From NCBI GenBank assembly GCA_002342685.1, contig DDQN01000059.1, positions 1-64,000 on the forward strand: 64,000 bases of DNA, in the 5' to 3' direction. Source of the stretch: Vibrio sp. UBA2441. Lineage in GTDB: Bacteria > Pseudomonadota > Gammaproteobacteria > Enterobacterales > Vibrionaceae. Within the stretch, counting starts at the first letter, position 1. Every line of letters begins with the position of its first letter. Position numbers and translations under genes: made by a program. Under the pieces are notes generated by a model. It worked only from the letters and a program-made list of their open reading frames with translations, made no database searches and was not told the DNA's origin. Shown here piece by piece: positions 43,401 to 51,972 of the stretch.

Positions 43401-46209
43401 GATTCTGGCAACATCAAACCAGGCTCCGATTACAGGTAATCAAAGCAATATGACAGATCAGAATTCATCTTCGTTCATAAAAAATCAGCAACTCGCACAG
43501 CAGGTTCATAAAGCATTCCTTCAAAGCAGGGAGCAAGGCCTGAAGATAGCAGATGCGCTAATGAAGGCTCAGTTGCAACAAGTTACTTCTCAGGTCAGCA
43601 CCGAGCCGGCATCCGTGTTAAGCCCTCAAGCGGTTGCTGTTTCGGCGGAAAGCGCTGTTATAGCTAAGCCTATACGTAAACCTTGTATATGGGATTACGA
43701 TGATTTAGTTGAATACGCAGAAGGCGATATTGCCAAGGTATTTGGCTCAGATTACGCCATTATTGATAGCTATTCTCGCCGTGTTAGATTGCCGACGACA
43801 GACTATTTATTAGTTTCTCGGGTCACAAAACTTGATGCAACCATGCTTGAATACAAACCAAGTACCATGACCACGGAATACGATATTCCTGTTAATGCTC
43901 CCTATTTGGTTGATGGACAAATCCCATGGGCCGTGGCTGTAGAGTCAGGCCAGTGTGATTTAATGCTGATAAGTTATCTGGGTATCGATTTTGAAAACAA
44001 GGGTGAGCGAGTTTATCGCCTGCTTGATTGCACGCTTACCTTCCTCGGTGACTTACCTCGTGGCGGTGATACATTACGTTACGACATCTCCATCAATAAT
44101 TTTGCCCGTAATGGCGATACGTTACTGTTTTTCTTCTCTTATGAGTGTTTTGTCGGCGATAAAATGATCCTGAAAATGGATAACGGCTGCGCAGGGTTCT
44201 TTACCGATGAAGAGCTGGCGGACGGTAAAGGGGTTATCCATACAGAAGAAGAAATAAAGGCAAGAAACCTTGTGGTTAAGCAGCGTTTTAATCCATTGTT
44301 GCATTGCCCTAAAACACAGTTTGATTATCACTCACTGCACCATTTGCTGAATGGGAATATTGCAGCTTGTTTCGGTGATAGCCATCATTCTGATCGTATT
44401 CAGCCTTCACTGTGCTTTAGTTCTGAGAAGTTTATGATGATCGAGCGAGTTAGCCGTGTTGAGCCACAAGGTGGTGCATGGGGGCTTGGTTTGATTGAAG
44501 GTCATAAACAACTAGAGCCAGAACATTGGTATTTCCCTTGCCACTTTAAGGATGACTCGGTCATGGCTGGGTCATTGATGGCAGAAGGTTGTGGTCAGTT
44601 GCTTCAGTTCTATATGATGCATTTAGGCCTTCATACCCAAGTTAGCAATGGTCGTTTTCAACCGCTGGAAAATGCCTCTCAACAAGTACGTTGTCGTGGT
44701 CAGGTATTGCCGCAATCGGCTGTACTGACTTATCGAATGGAAGTGACAGAGATAGGCTTAAGCCCCCGTCCTTACGCAAAAGCCAATATTGATATTTTGC
44801 TTGATGGCAAAGTCGTGGTCGATTTCCAAAACCTGGGTGTGATGATAAAAGAAGAGGCGGAATGTACCCGCTATGATCTGCTCGAGGAAGCGCCAGTCGT
44901 TGAACTCACCGAAGTTCCGGTTGTGCAAAAGCAGGCGTCTGAGAACGCACCTCTGATGGCTCAGATACCGGATCTAAACACCGCCCAGAATAAAGGGGTG
45001 ATCCCGCTTCAGCACGTTGAAGCACCGATGACGCCGGATTATCCAAACCGGACACCAGACACTGTACCGTTTACCCCATACCATATGTTCGAATTTGCTA
45101 CGGGTGATATCGAAAAATGTTTCGGTTCTGATTTTGCAATCTATCGTGGCATGATCCCACCGCGTACGCCGTGTGGTGATTTGCAACTGACGACCCGTGT
45201 TATTGAAGTCAATGGTACGCGTGGAGACTTTAAAACACCGTCATCGTGTATTGCTGAATATGAAGTGCCAGAGAACGCATGGTATTTCGACGAAAATAGC
45301 CATGACAGCTTAATGCCATACTCAGTACTGATGGAAATTTCGTTGCAGCCTAATGGGTTTATCTCCGGTTATATGGGAACTACGCTAGGTTTCCCGGGCT
45401 TGGAGCTATTTTTCCGTAACCTTGACGGTAGCGGCAAGATGTTACGCAACGTTGACTTGCGTGGTAAAACTATCGTCAATGATTCTCGGCTGCTTTCAAC
45501 CGTTATGATGGGGTCGAATATCATTCAGAGTTTCAGTTTTGAGTTAAGTACCGATGGTGTTCCTTTCTATGAAGGTACTGCGGTATTTGGTTATTTCAAA
45601 GGGGATGCACTGAAAGATCAACTTGGTCTGGATAACGGTCAGGTGAAACAACCATGGCACATCGAAAATAATCGTACACCGGATGTCAGCATAAACCTGC
45701 TTGATAAAGGGAGTCGTTACTTCAATGCACCAACCTTGTTAACGGGTGAATTACAGCCACATTATAAGTTGGCTGGTGGCCGCCTGAACTTTATAGATAA
45801 GGTCGAAATCACCAGCGACGGCGGTAAAGCTGGCTTAGGTTATTTGCACGCTGAACGTACCATTGACCCAAGCGATTGGTTTTTCCAGTTCCATTTCCAC
45901 CAAGATCCGGTTATGCCCGGTTCACTAGGCGTAGAAGCCATTATTGAACTGATGCAGACCTATGCAATCAACAAAGATCTAGGTGCCGGTTTCCGTTCGC
46001 CTAAGTTTGGTCAGATTCAGTCTGAAGTTAAATGGAAATATCGTGGCCAAATTAATCCGCTAAATAAACAGATGTCACTGGATGTACACATTACTTCTAT
46101 CGAGGAGATAGATGGTAAGAAGGTTATTATCGGTGATGCAAACTTAAGTAAAGATGGCCTGCGTATATACGAACTGTCTGATATCGCTATCTGTATTGAA
46201 GAAGCCTGA
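40465..46209 (+). CDS. pfaC: PUFA synthase subunit PfaC (KS-CLF-DH-DH)
   Basis: A 1914-residue subunit: ketosynthase (about 1-460, Cys204 in LDAACASS), a chain-length-factor-like KS (about 490-940) in which the active cysteine is replaced by Gln685 (SAAEQSVAR), then a variable linker. Two FabA-type hotdog dehydratase/isomerase domains follow, with catalytic His1360 (FPCHFKDDSVMAGS) and the HFHQDPVMPGS motif at about 1810-1820. The DH pair makes and positions the cis double bonds. An AAGGAG site precedes the ATG, which overlaps the pfaB stop. The linker contains a perfect 18-bp duplication (42875-42910, HISKST twice) and further Lys/His/Pro-rich low-complexity sequence. pfaD follows after 15 bp. 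Confidence 0.96.
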   Translation: MSSHHQTKIAIVGLANLYPDADTPKAFWNNLLDKKDSRTTLTAEKLGADPTAYQGLQGESDRFYCDKGGYVENFTFDASGYRLPAESFSGLDDSFLWAIDTSRKALADAGIAPDANVLERTGVVMGALSFPTTRSNDLFLPLYHSAVEKALQTTLANPDFLLSPSNETQTSINPANGVAAHNASKLIADALGLGSAQLSLDAACASSVYSLKLACDYLNTGKADMMLAGAVSGADPFFINMGFSIFHAYPDHGVSVPFDSNSKGLFAGEGAGVLVLKRLEDAERDGDHIYAVVNGIGLSNDGRGQFVLSPNSKGQVQAFERAYEASDLSPESIEVIECHATGTPLGDKVELTSMERFFADKLNNSQVPLIGSAKSNLGHLLTAAGMPGIMKMIFAMKEGLLPPSINLTTPLSSPDSLFGAHTLPNQVQPWPDKEGNTERCAGVSVFGFGGCNAHLLLEAWQGPSEKTASSATVSLENEDKKTAISQLKVTGLASHFGKLNSINALNHAIETGTDAFIALPKKRWKGLDQHSDILSKFGLHSVPEGGYIDQFEFDFLRFKVPPNEDDRLISQQLLLMKVADEAIRDAKLESGQKVAVLVAMETELEMHQFRGRVNLHTQLSDSLSNMGIQLSDSEYQALETIAMDSVLDAAKLNQYTSFIGNIMASRIASLWDFNGPAFTISAAEQSVARCIDVAQNLMSQESLDAVVIAAVDLSGSAEQVILKNRITPVASTAQDSGWKVGEGAGAIVLVDKQKQPDSSYAEISALGFSQLNSSKNLTDSLLTQTGISEINLRVLEINQAPESAHISKSTHISKSTHAVQFPLVNASITQASQRLGHCYSASGMASILHGLLSLNNTASHASSKSAMVANISEDQCSQLLFSQSEAEIESLNLRLKNDLPADSKRQLIKQVSLGGRDIYQHIVNADLPELATIQKKAVNAKPQVLKSHVPTFCESKFHEPKLHMPKPHVQAPINSSVTQILATSNQAPITGNQSNMTDQNSSSFIKNQQLAQQVHKAFLQSREQGLKIADALMKAQLQQVTSQVSTEPASVLSPQAVAVSAESAVIAKPIRKPCIWDYDDLVEYAEGDIAKVFGSDYAIIDSYSRRVRLPTTDYLLVSRVTKLDATMLEYKPSTMTTEYDIPVNAPYLVDGQIPWAVAVESGQCDLMLISYLGIDFENKGERVYRLLDCTLTFLGDLPRGGDTLRYDISINNFARNGDTLLFFFSYECFVGDKMILKMDNGCAGFFTDEELADGKGVIHTEEEIKARNLVVKQRFNPLLHCPKTQFDYHSLHHLLNGNIAACFGDSHHSDRIQPSLCFSSEKFMMIERVSRVEPQGGAWGLGLIEGHKQLEPEHWYFPCHFKDDSVMAGSLMAEGCGQLLQFYMMHLGLHTQVSNGRFQPLENASQQVRCRGQVLPQSAVLTYRMEVTEIGLSPRPYAKANIDILLDGKVVVDFQNLGVMIKEEAECTRYDLLEEAPVVELTEVPVVQKQASENAPLMAQIPDLNTAQNKGVIPLQHVEAPMTPDYPNRTPDTVPFTPYHMFEFATGDIEKCFGSDFAIYRGMIPPRTPCGDLQLTTRVIEVNGTRGDFKTPSSCIAEYEVPENAWYFDENSHDSLMPYSVLMEISLQPNGFISGYMGTTLGFPGLELFFRNLDGSGKMLRNVDLRGKTIVNDSRLLSTVMMGSNIIQSFSFELSTDGVPFYEGTAVFGYFKGDALKDQLGLDNGQVKQPWHIENNRTPDVSINLLDKGSRYFNAPTLLTGELQPHYKLAGGRLNFIDKVEITSDGGKAGLGYLHAERTIDPSDWFFQFHFHQDPVMPGSLGVEAIIELMQTYAINKDLGAGFRSPKFGQIQSEVKWKYRGQINPLNKQMSLDVHITSIEEIDGKKVIIGDANLSKDGLRIYELSDIAICIEEA
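42875..42910 (+). repeat. 18-bp perfect tandem repeat in pfaC
   Basis: CCCATATATCAAAAAGTA occurs twice in a row, in frame, adding six residues (HISKST) near the end of the chain-length-factor domain. Confidence 0.8.
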
Positions 46210-46224
46210 GAAAGGGTAATAAAT

Positions 46225-47865
46225 ATGACGACTCATCAAGCAACATTAAATAATGAAAAACTGTCGCCGTGGCCGTGGCAGGTTGAAGAAAATAGAACCC
46301 AATTTTCTACAGATGCGATGGCTCAGATCTTAAAAGATCTCAGCCTCGGCTGTTATCTGGTAAATCATCCAGAAAAAGGACTGGGTATCAGTCAGGATGC
46401 CACCCTTGTTTCTGGAGAGAGCGCCAGTGCCAATAACGCTCATCCGGTCAGTGCTTTTGCTCCGGCGCTTGGAACACAAAGCCTTGGTGATAGTGAGTTC
46501 TGCCGGGTGCATGGCGTGAAATACGCATACTATGCGGGAGCGATGGCGAATGGTATCTCTTCTGAAGAGCTGGTTATTGCGCTCGGTCAGGCTGGCATAC
46601 TCTGTTCTTTTGGTGCTGCAGGTTTGATCCCATCCAGAGTGGAGCAAGCAATTAACCGTATTCAAGCGGCATTACCTAACGGCCCCTATGCGTTTAACTT
46701 GATCCACAGCCCTAGCGAGCCCGCGCTTGAGCGCGGTAGCGTAGAGCTGTTTTTAAAACATAAAGTGCGTACTGTCGAAGCGTCTGCTTTTTTAGGTTTG
46801 ACACCACAAATTGTTCAATATCGCGCTGCGGGTTTAAGCCGCGACGCAAAAGGCGAAATCCAAATAAGCAACAAAGTGATCGCAAAAGTTAGCCGTACCG
46901 AAGTGGCACGTAAATTCATGGAACCTGCGCCGGTGAAGATCCTTCAAGCATTAGTGAATGAAGGGCGGATAACCGCAGAGCAAATGGAACTGGCACAGCA
47001 TGTTCCTATGGCTGACGATATTACCGCAGAAGCGGATTCGGGAGGACATACCGATAATCGTCCTCTGGTTACACTATTGCCGACGATATTAGCATTGAAA
47101 GAAGAGATTCAAGCTCAGTACAAATTCAAGATCCCACTACGTGTTGGTTCTGGTGGAGGTATTGGTACTCCTGATGCAGCGTTGGCAGCTTTTAACATGG
47201 GCGCTGCTTTTATTGTTACGGGTTCTATTAATCAGGCCTGTATTGAAGCGGGAGCAAGTGAGCATACTCGTAAACTGCTTGCCACCACAGAGATGGCGGA
47301 TGTCACCATGGCTCCAGCTGCGGATATGTTCGAAATGGGGGTAAAATTACAGGTGGTCAAACGTGGCACACTATTCCCGATGCGAGCAAATAAGCTGTAT
47401 GAAATATATACGCGTTATGATTCTATCGAGGCCATTCCTGCAGATGAACGGCATAAGTTGGAGACACAGGTTTTCCGCTCAACGCTTGATGATATTTGGG
47501 CGGGTACGGTGGCACACTTTAACGAGCGGGATCCTAAACAGATCGTTCGTGCCGAAGGTAACCCAAAACGTAAAATGGCGTTGATTTTCCGTTGGTATCT
47601 TGGCTTATCAAGTCGTTGGTCGAATACAGGAGAAGCAGGGCGAGAAATGGACTATCAAATCTGGGCTGGCCCTGCACTAGGCGCATTCAATGCTTGGGCA
47701 AAGGACAGTTACCTTGATAACTATCAAGACCGCCGCGCCGCTGATTTAGCCAAGCATCTGATGCATGGTGCAGCTTATTTAGCACGGGTTAATCTGCTGA
47801 CTGCACAGGGTATAAAACTCCCTAGAGAGCTTGCACGCTGGAAGCCGATAGAGATGATGGTCTAA
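46225..47865 (+). CDS. pfaD: PUFA synthase enoyl reductase PfaD
   Basis: A 546-residue FMN-dependent enoyl reductase of the nitronate-monooxygenase-like TIM-barrel family, which saturates trans-2-enoyl intermediates during PUFA synthesis. Recognisable segments are FGAAGLIPSRVEQAI, the flavin/phosphate-binding RVGSGGGIGTPDAALAAF and ITADSGGHT-like EADSGGHTDNRP. The length matches PfaD. It is the last gene of the pfaABCD operon and is followed by a strong terminator. Confidence 0.95.
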   Translation: MTTHQATLNNEKLSPWPWQVEENRTQFSTDAMAQILKDLSLGCYLVNHPEKGLGISQDATLVSGESASANNAHPVSAFAPALGTQSLGDSEFCRVHGVKYAYYAGAMANGISSEELVIALGQAGILCSFGAAGLIPSRVEQAINRIQAALPNGPYAFNLIHSPSEPALERGSVELFLKHKVRTVEASAFLGLTPQIVQYRAAGLSRDAKGEIQISNKVIAKVSRTEVARKFMEPAPVKILQALVNEGRITAEQMELAQHVPMADDITAEADSGGHTDNRPLVTLLPTILALKEEIQAQYKFKIPLRVGSGGGIGTPDAALAAFNMGAAFIVTGSINQACIEAGASEHTRKLLATTEMADVTMAPAADMFEMGVKLQVVKRGTLFPMRANKLYEIYTRYDSIEAIPADERHKLETQVFRSTLDDIWAGTVAHFNERDPKQIVRAEGNPKRKMALIFRWYLGLSSRWSNTGEAGREMDYQIWAGPALGAFNAWAKDSYLDNYQDRRAADLAKHLMHGAAYLARVNLLTAQGIKLPRELARWKPIEMMV

Positions 47866-47901
47866 CCGTTATCTAGTGTGACTGGTATTGCTGTATCGAA
47901 G

Positions 47902-47933
47902 CGCGCCTCACTTTAATCAAAAGGTGAGGCGCG
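47902..47933. terminator. Terminator between pfaD and yhcH-like gene
   Basis: CGCGCCTCAC (47902-47911) pairs perfectly with GTGAGGCGCG (47924-47933), 12-base loop, followed by TTTATTA. It lies 36 bp after the pfaD stop and may also serve the convergent gene. Confidence 0.8.
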
Positions 47934-47957
47934 TTTATTAGATCAATACGGTCAAGA

Positions 47958-48425
47958 TTATTGATGGAATAACTGGTATGGGATTTTAATTATCGCTTTT
48001 CTGACCGCAGATGGTTGGTCAATTGCGCATAAGGGGCGATGGATCTGATTTGGGTAAAATAAGGCGAAATCACCAGAGTGTAGATCAACAAAATTTTCAT
48101 TTTGTACTTCAGGCAGGAAGTGCAGGTCGTTTTCTAACTCATTAATGTCTTTCAAATCCTGGCTCAATGAATTTGAATAACCGATTCGTTCCTCACCTTG
48201 CAGAATAATCTGTACATCAGTGTAGTGTTTATGTATTTCAGCCTTACGCTGAGAGGTGGGTTCAGTTTCTGCTGAGACTAATACGACAAACGCACCTTCT
48301 TCAGTAAGGGGGTATTTTCCATCTGGATTTTCTTTTGCAATGATAGAAGCCTGATCGATCATTTCTGATAGTTTCTTATCAGTAAAAGGGATAAGTTCCA
48401 ATTGTTCTATATTTCCAAATAACAT
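47958..48425 (-). CDS. YhcH/YjgK/YiaL family protein
   Basis: A 155-residue cupin-like protein of the YhcH/YjgK/YiaL (DUF386) family. Conserved parts are EIHKHYTDVQIILQGEE, GDFALFYPNQIHRP and a C-terminal KAIIKI. Members are found with sialic acid, alginate and uronate catabolism and are suggested to bind a metal and act on sugar anomers or isomers; the exact reaction is unsettled. The neighbours kduI and a TRAP transporter point to uronate metabolism here. AAGGTAG precedes the ATG. Confidence 0.88.
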   Translation of the reverse strand: MLFGNIEQLELIPFTDKKLSEMIDQASIIAKENPDGKYPLTEEGAFVVLVSAETEPTSQRKAEIHKHYTDVQIILQGEERIGYSNSLSQDLKDINELENDLHFLPEVQNENFVDLHSGDFALFYPNQIHRPLCAIDQPSAVRKAIIKIPYQLFHQ

Positions 48426-48550
48426 TTCTGAGCTACCTTAATTTGTTAGGGTACGTCGTTAAGCACTTCTTTGGTTATGGCGCTTGATAAAATTGAACCT
48501 ATGGTTTGATTTTAAATGTATCATGACTTTGTTTTTATGTGTAGGAATAA

Positions 48551-48576
48551 AAAACCAGCCTAATGAGGCTGGGTTT
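48551..48576 (-). terminator. Terminator of the ygjV-like gene
   Basis: CCAGCCT (48555-48561) pairs with AGGCTGG (48566-48572), extended by flanking A/T pairs. Read on the reverse strand it is followed by TTTTTTATT, just after the ygjV-like stop at 48593. Confidence 0.75.
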
Positions 48577-48592
48577 ATTGAGTTTGATATGT

Positions 48593-49114
48593 TCAAACGG
48601 CTTGTTTTTCATCTGAGCATTTTTTATTTTTACTTAACCTGTAGATAGTAAAAATATTCATTGTGATCACTGTGATTTCTAACAAGATACCGCCAATTGA
48701 GCCTACCAATATATTATTAGTTAACCAGCACGTTGCCCCTACCAGAAAGCAGATACGCATTCTTATTCCGCTTAAAGCAAACATTGCGTAGGTGCCAATT
48801 GTGGTGCCGATGATAGGGAATAGTTCCCACCAATCATTGGCCATATACAGGCCTAAACTCAATCCGACGATAATAAATATTGCAGCGATGTATTTTGAAG
48901 ATGTATAAATGGATGCACCTGTCCTTAGTGCGGATAGGCTTGCACCTACCGCAGACATAACAGACCCAAGCAACAAGTAATGAAAGAGATGGTTGATATT
49001 AAATATCAGCATTATCACTTTTAGTTTTCGATCATCTTTTTGATAAAACGTCGAAAGGCCTAACCCAAAGCTTACAAACCCAAGAAGTTGGGCTATTGAA
49101 AAATCAATTTCCAT
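48593..49114 (-). CDS. YgjV-family inner-membrane protein
   Basis: A 173-residue integral membrane protein with about five or six hydrophobic helices. It starts IDFSIAQLLGFVSFGLGLSTFYQKDD, characteristic of the YgjV (Imp-YgjV) family, and ends in a polar, basic tail. Function is unknown. In E. coli ygjV lies next to hexuronate genes (uxaC/exuT), and here it is beside kduI and a uronate-type TRAP system, so a role in sugar-acid uptake is plausible. An AAGGAAAAAG site precedes the ATG. It diverges from kduI, sharing the promoter region with the KdgR-like box. Confidence 0.8.
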   Translation of the reverse strand: MEIDFSIAQLLGFVSFGLGLSTFYQKDDRKLKVIMLIFNINHLFHYLLLGSVMSAVGASLSALRTGASIYTSSKYIAAIFIIVGLSLGLYMANDWWELFPIIGTTIGTYAMFALSGIRMRICFLVGATCWLTNNILVGSIGGILLEITVITMNIFTIYRLSKNKKCSDEKQAV

Positions 49115-49532
49115 CTTTTTCCTTTGAACTCAAATGACTGCACTCTTTCGCAGAAATTCTAATGTATTAATAATTCAGTGAGCTGACCAACCTTCATCCA
49201 CGGTGATGGTGTGGCTCAAGCGCCATGCTTTGGCCTGAACCGATATCGCATTCTGTTATTAATGAGACGTTGTCTTCCAAACTGAATAAATAAAGAACCA
49301 TAAAATATCCTGAAACGATTATGCATTATGGACCTGATTTAATATGAAGTACTAGCGATTTCTAATATTTACTAGGTCACAAATAGTAATGAACACTACC
49401 GATATAAAAAAATGAAATGTTATTTCAAAAAATAACACGCACTCGATCACAGAATGAATTTATTCATATCTGATCGATATTGATTATATGTGAATTTTCT
49501 ATAAGCTGGTGTTTATCAGTGAGGAGTTATTT
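49115..49532. other. Divergent promoter region, ygjV-like/kduI
   Basis: A 418-bp region without genes. It holds a KdgR-like palindrome (49413-49427), an overlapping dyad TGTTATTT-CAAA-AAATAACA (49418-49437), and the palindrome ATGAATTTATTCAT (49454-49467). The kduI ribosome site is GAGGAG at 49521. Confidence 0.6.
49413..49427. promoter_or_regulatory. KdgR-type operator
   Basis: TGAAATGTTATTTCA is a perfect dyad that fits the enterobacterial KdgR core TGAAAYNNNRTTTCA exactly. It stands about 105 bp before kduI. The IclR/KdgR-like regulator encoded at 53418-54188 is the obvious candidate ligand-responsive protein. Confidence 0.65.
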
Positions 49533-50372
49533 ATGTTTATCAATTACAACAACAATCCGGCAGATGCCAAGCAGTATGATACAACTCGGTTGAGAAGTGA
49601 GTTTTTGACTGAAAATTTGTTTATTAATGAAGATGTTACAATGGTTTATAGCCATATAGATCGCATTGTTTCTATCGGCGTTTGTCCGTCAGATAAACCA
49701 TTAAAGCTTGATGATTTTGTAGACAAAAAGACATTTGGTACTGAGTTTTTACTGCAACGCCGTGAGCTGGGCATTGTTAATTTGGGTGGCAAAGCTGAAG
49801 TACGCTGCCAAGAAAATAGCTACGTTTTGGAACATTTAGACGCGCTTTATCTAGGTAAAGGCGAGCAAAATATTGAGTTTGTGTCTTTAGAAAAAGACCA
49901 AATAGCCACGCTGTATTGTTTAAGTGCGCCAGCACATCACAAATATCCGTCACGATTAATTGTTCGCGATGAAGCTAAAAAGGTTGAGCTGGGTAGCCAG
50001 GAAAATGCTAATGCGCGAGTCATTAACCAATATCTGCATCCGGACGTATTACCTACCTGCCAATTGTGTATGGGAGTGACTCACCTACTACCCGGCAGTG
50101 TGTGGAATACGATGCCTGCGCACACTCATGAGAGAAGAATGGAGGCTTACCTCTACTTTAATATCGAACCTTCACAAGTGGTATTCCACTTTATGGGGGA
50201 GCCACAAGAAACCCGACATCTGATTGTACGAGATAAGCAATTGGTCCTATCACCAAGCTGGTCTATTCATTCCGGATGTGGCACACAAAACTATAGTTTT
50301 GTTTGGGGTATGTTAGGCGAAAACCAAACCTTTGATGATATGGATTTTGTCGACATGAATGTCATTTGTTAA
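49533..50372 (+). CDS. kduI: 5-keto-4-deoxyuronate isomerase
   Basis: A 279-residue zinc cupin (E. coli KduI 278) that isomerises 5-keto-4-deoxyuronate (4-deoxy-L-threo-5-hexosulose uronate) to 2,5-diketo-3-deoxygluconate in pectin-type uronate breakdown. The metal site is seen in MPAHTHERRMEAYLYF, with further conserved WSIHSGCGTQNYSFVWGM. I chose ATG 49533 because GAGGAG lies seven bases upstream; a GTG at 49509 in the same frame has no such site. dctP starts 37 bp after the stop. No kduD, kdgK or kdgA is present nearby, so the rest of the pathway is elsewhere. Confidence 0.95.
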   Translation: MFINYNNNPADAKQYDTTRLRSEFLTENLFINEDVTMVYSHIDRIVSIGVCPSDKPLKLDDFVDKKTFGTEFLLQRRELGIVNLGGKAEVRCQENSYVLEHLDALYLGKGEQNIEFVSLEKDQIATLYCLSAPAHHKYPSRLIVRDEAKKVELGSQENANARVINQYLHPDVLPTCQLCMGVTHLLPGSVWNTMPAHTHERRMEAYLYFNIEPSQVVFHFMGEPQETRHLIVRDKQLVLSPSWSIHSGCGTQNYSFVWGMLGENQTFDDMDFVDMNVIC

Positions 50373-50409
50373 CCAATATAATAATTTGTCCCTATATGGA
50401 GATATCTAC

Positions 50410-51399
50410 ATGTTAAAAAGTAAAACGTTGAAACTTGCAGCACTCGCGGTAACTATCGGAAGTTCACTAAGCTTTTCATCAATAGCGTCTGCAACAATGG
50501 AAATAAAAGCGGCCTTTAACCAGTCTGATAAACACCCCCAGTTTCTTGCATTGCAAGATTTTGGTAAGAAACTAAATGAGCAAACGGATGGCCGTTATAA
50601 GCTAACGGTTTACCCAAATGAGTTGCTGGGTGATCAGCGAGCAGCGCTTGAACTAGTACAAAATGGTGCTATTCAATTGGCTATGGTTGCGAACCCTCTT
50701 GTTGAAAACTATGACAAAACTTTCCGAGTGATTGGCATGCCATATATTTATGCGGGTCCAGCACATCAGGAAAAAGTATTCACCTCAGGTGAGCTTGATG
50801 GCTTGTTTGCTTCAACGAAAAAATTTGGTTTTGAAGTACTAACGGCTTATACCGCAGGCGCGAGAAGCATGTATACCAAAGAAGCGCCAGTGAAAAATAT
50901 CGCAGACATGAGTGGTCAGAAAATTCGTGTTATGCAGTCAAAAACTATGATTAAGATGTTATCTTGCATGGGTGGTACTGGCGTACCTATGAGCCAGGGA
51001 GAAGTGTACAGTGCAGTTCAACAAGGCGTTCTTGATGGTGCGGAAAACAACGAAATTACTTATGCTGATTTAAAACAGTATGAAGTAGCACCTTATTTCT
51101 CGGCTACACGTCATTTAATGGTACCTGATCTATTTGTGGCCAGTAGTTCGTTCTTGGATTCAATGTCAGATCAAGACCAGAAAACACTTAAGAAATTGGC
51201 CAAAGAAAGCACTCCATTTGAGTTTAAAACTTGGAATTCACGTATCGAAGAAGCCAAAAATATCGCTAAGTCTAAAGGGGCGACATTTACCGAGGTTGAT
51301 ATCGTACCATTTCAGGATAGCTGTAAATCACTTCAGAGTGAGTTAATTGAAACGGCTGCTCAAAAAGCGTTGTTCAATAAAATAGTTTCAATGCAATAG
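50410..51399 (+). CDS. dctP: TRAP transporter substrate-binding protein (DctP)
   Basis: A 329-residue periplasmic binding protein of the DctP family with a signal peptide ending near SIASATMEIK. Conserved features are YPNELLGDQRAALELVQNG, the substrate-binding-arginine region IRVMQSKTMI and GAENNEITYADLKQYEVAPYFS. Context with kduI suggests an unsaturated or keto-deoxy uronate as ligand. I chose ATG 50410 with ATGGAGAT upstream; the frame extends to 50359 but overlaps kduI without a ribosome site. A perfect 10-bp hairpin separates it from dctQ, likely letting the binding protein be made in excess. Confidence 0.92.
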   Translation: MLKSKTLKLAALAVTIGSSLSFSSIASATMEIKAAFNQSDKHPQFLALQDFGKKLNEQTDGRYKLTVYPNELLGDQRAALELVQNGAIQLAMVANPLVENYDKTFRVIGMPYIYAGPAHQEKVFTSGELDGLFASTKKFGFEVLTAYTAGARSMYTKEAPVKNIADMSGQKIRVMQSKTMIKMLSCMGGTGVPMSQGEVYSAVQQGVLDGAENNEITYADLKQYEVAPYFSATRHLMVPDLFVASSSFLDSMSDQDQKTLKKLAKESTPFEFKTWNSRIEEAKNIAKSKGATFTEVDIVPFQDSCKSLQSELIETAAQKALFNKIVSMQ

Positions 51400-51410
51400 A
51401 ACTTGTATAA

Positions 51411-51437
51411 AAAGGCTGGATTATATGTCCAGCCTTT
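51411..51437 (+). other. Intercistronic hairpin between dctP and dctQ
   Basis: AAAGGCTGGA (51411-51420) and TCCAGCCTTT (51428-51437) form a perfect 10-bp stem with a 7-base loop and no T-tract. The usual role of such structures is protecting the upstream message or partial attenuation. Confidence 0.65.
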
Positions 51438-51453
51438 CAGGATTTAATAAGTT

Positions 51454-51957
51454 ATGCCAAATCAATTATTTAAGAAAATAGAAACCCTAAAGAGCTGGGT
51501 GGATAAGATTATATCCTCAGCTTGCATCCTTATTGTCGGTGCAATGACGATTCTGGTTACTTATCAGGTTGTTGCACGTTATTTATTTAACAGTCCAAGT
51601 GCGGTGAGCGAAGTCTTATCGAGATACCTGTTTATCTGGTTGGTACTGTTTGGTAGTGCTTATGTTTTTGGACTTAAAGAACATATGGCTATTACTTTTG
51701 TACGACAAAAATTCTCTGATAAAACGAGAATTTTTGTTGATATGTTTACCGAATTGGCTACAGCCACTTTTGCGTTATCCATCATGATTATAGGCGGGTA
51801 CAACAGTGCAGTTCGTCAGATGTGGCAACTTGATTCGGCTTTGCAGATACCTATGGGAGTGATTTATTCGGCCATACCGATTAGTGGTGCGCTGATTGTA
51901 TTTTATTTCCTTTTTAACGAGCTTCAATTAGTTCGTCGTTTAAAACAGTTGAACTAA
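51454..51957 (+). CDS. dctQ: TRAP transporter small permease (DctQ)
   Basis: A 167-residue inner-membrane protein with four helices (about 20-40, 55-75, 92-112, 132-152). The family motif region ARYLFNSPSAVSEVLSRYLFIWLVLFG is intact. It bridges the periplasmic DctP to the large permease DctM, encoded 15 bp downstream. Start ATG 51454 has only a distant AGGA site. Confidence 0.92.
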   Translation: MPNQLFKKIETLKSWVDKIISSACILIVGAMTILVTYQVVARYLFNSPSAVSEVLSRYLFIWLVLFGSAYVFGLKEHMAITFVRQKFSDKTRIFVDMFTELATATFALSIMIIGGYNSAVRQMWQLDSALQIPMGVIYSAIPISGALIVFYFLFNELQLVRRLKQLN

Positions 51958-51972
51958 CCAGAGATACTTATT

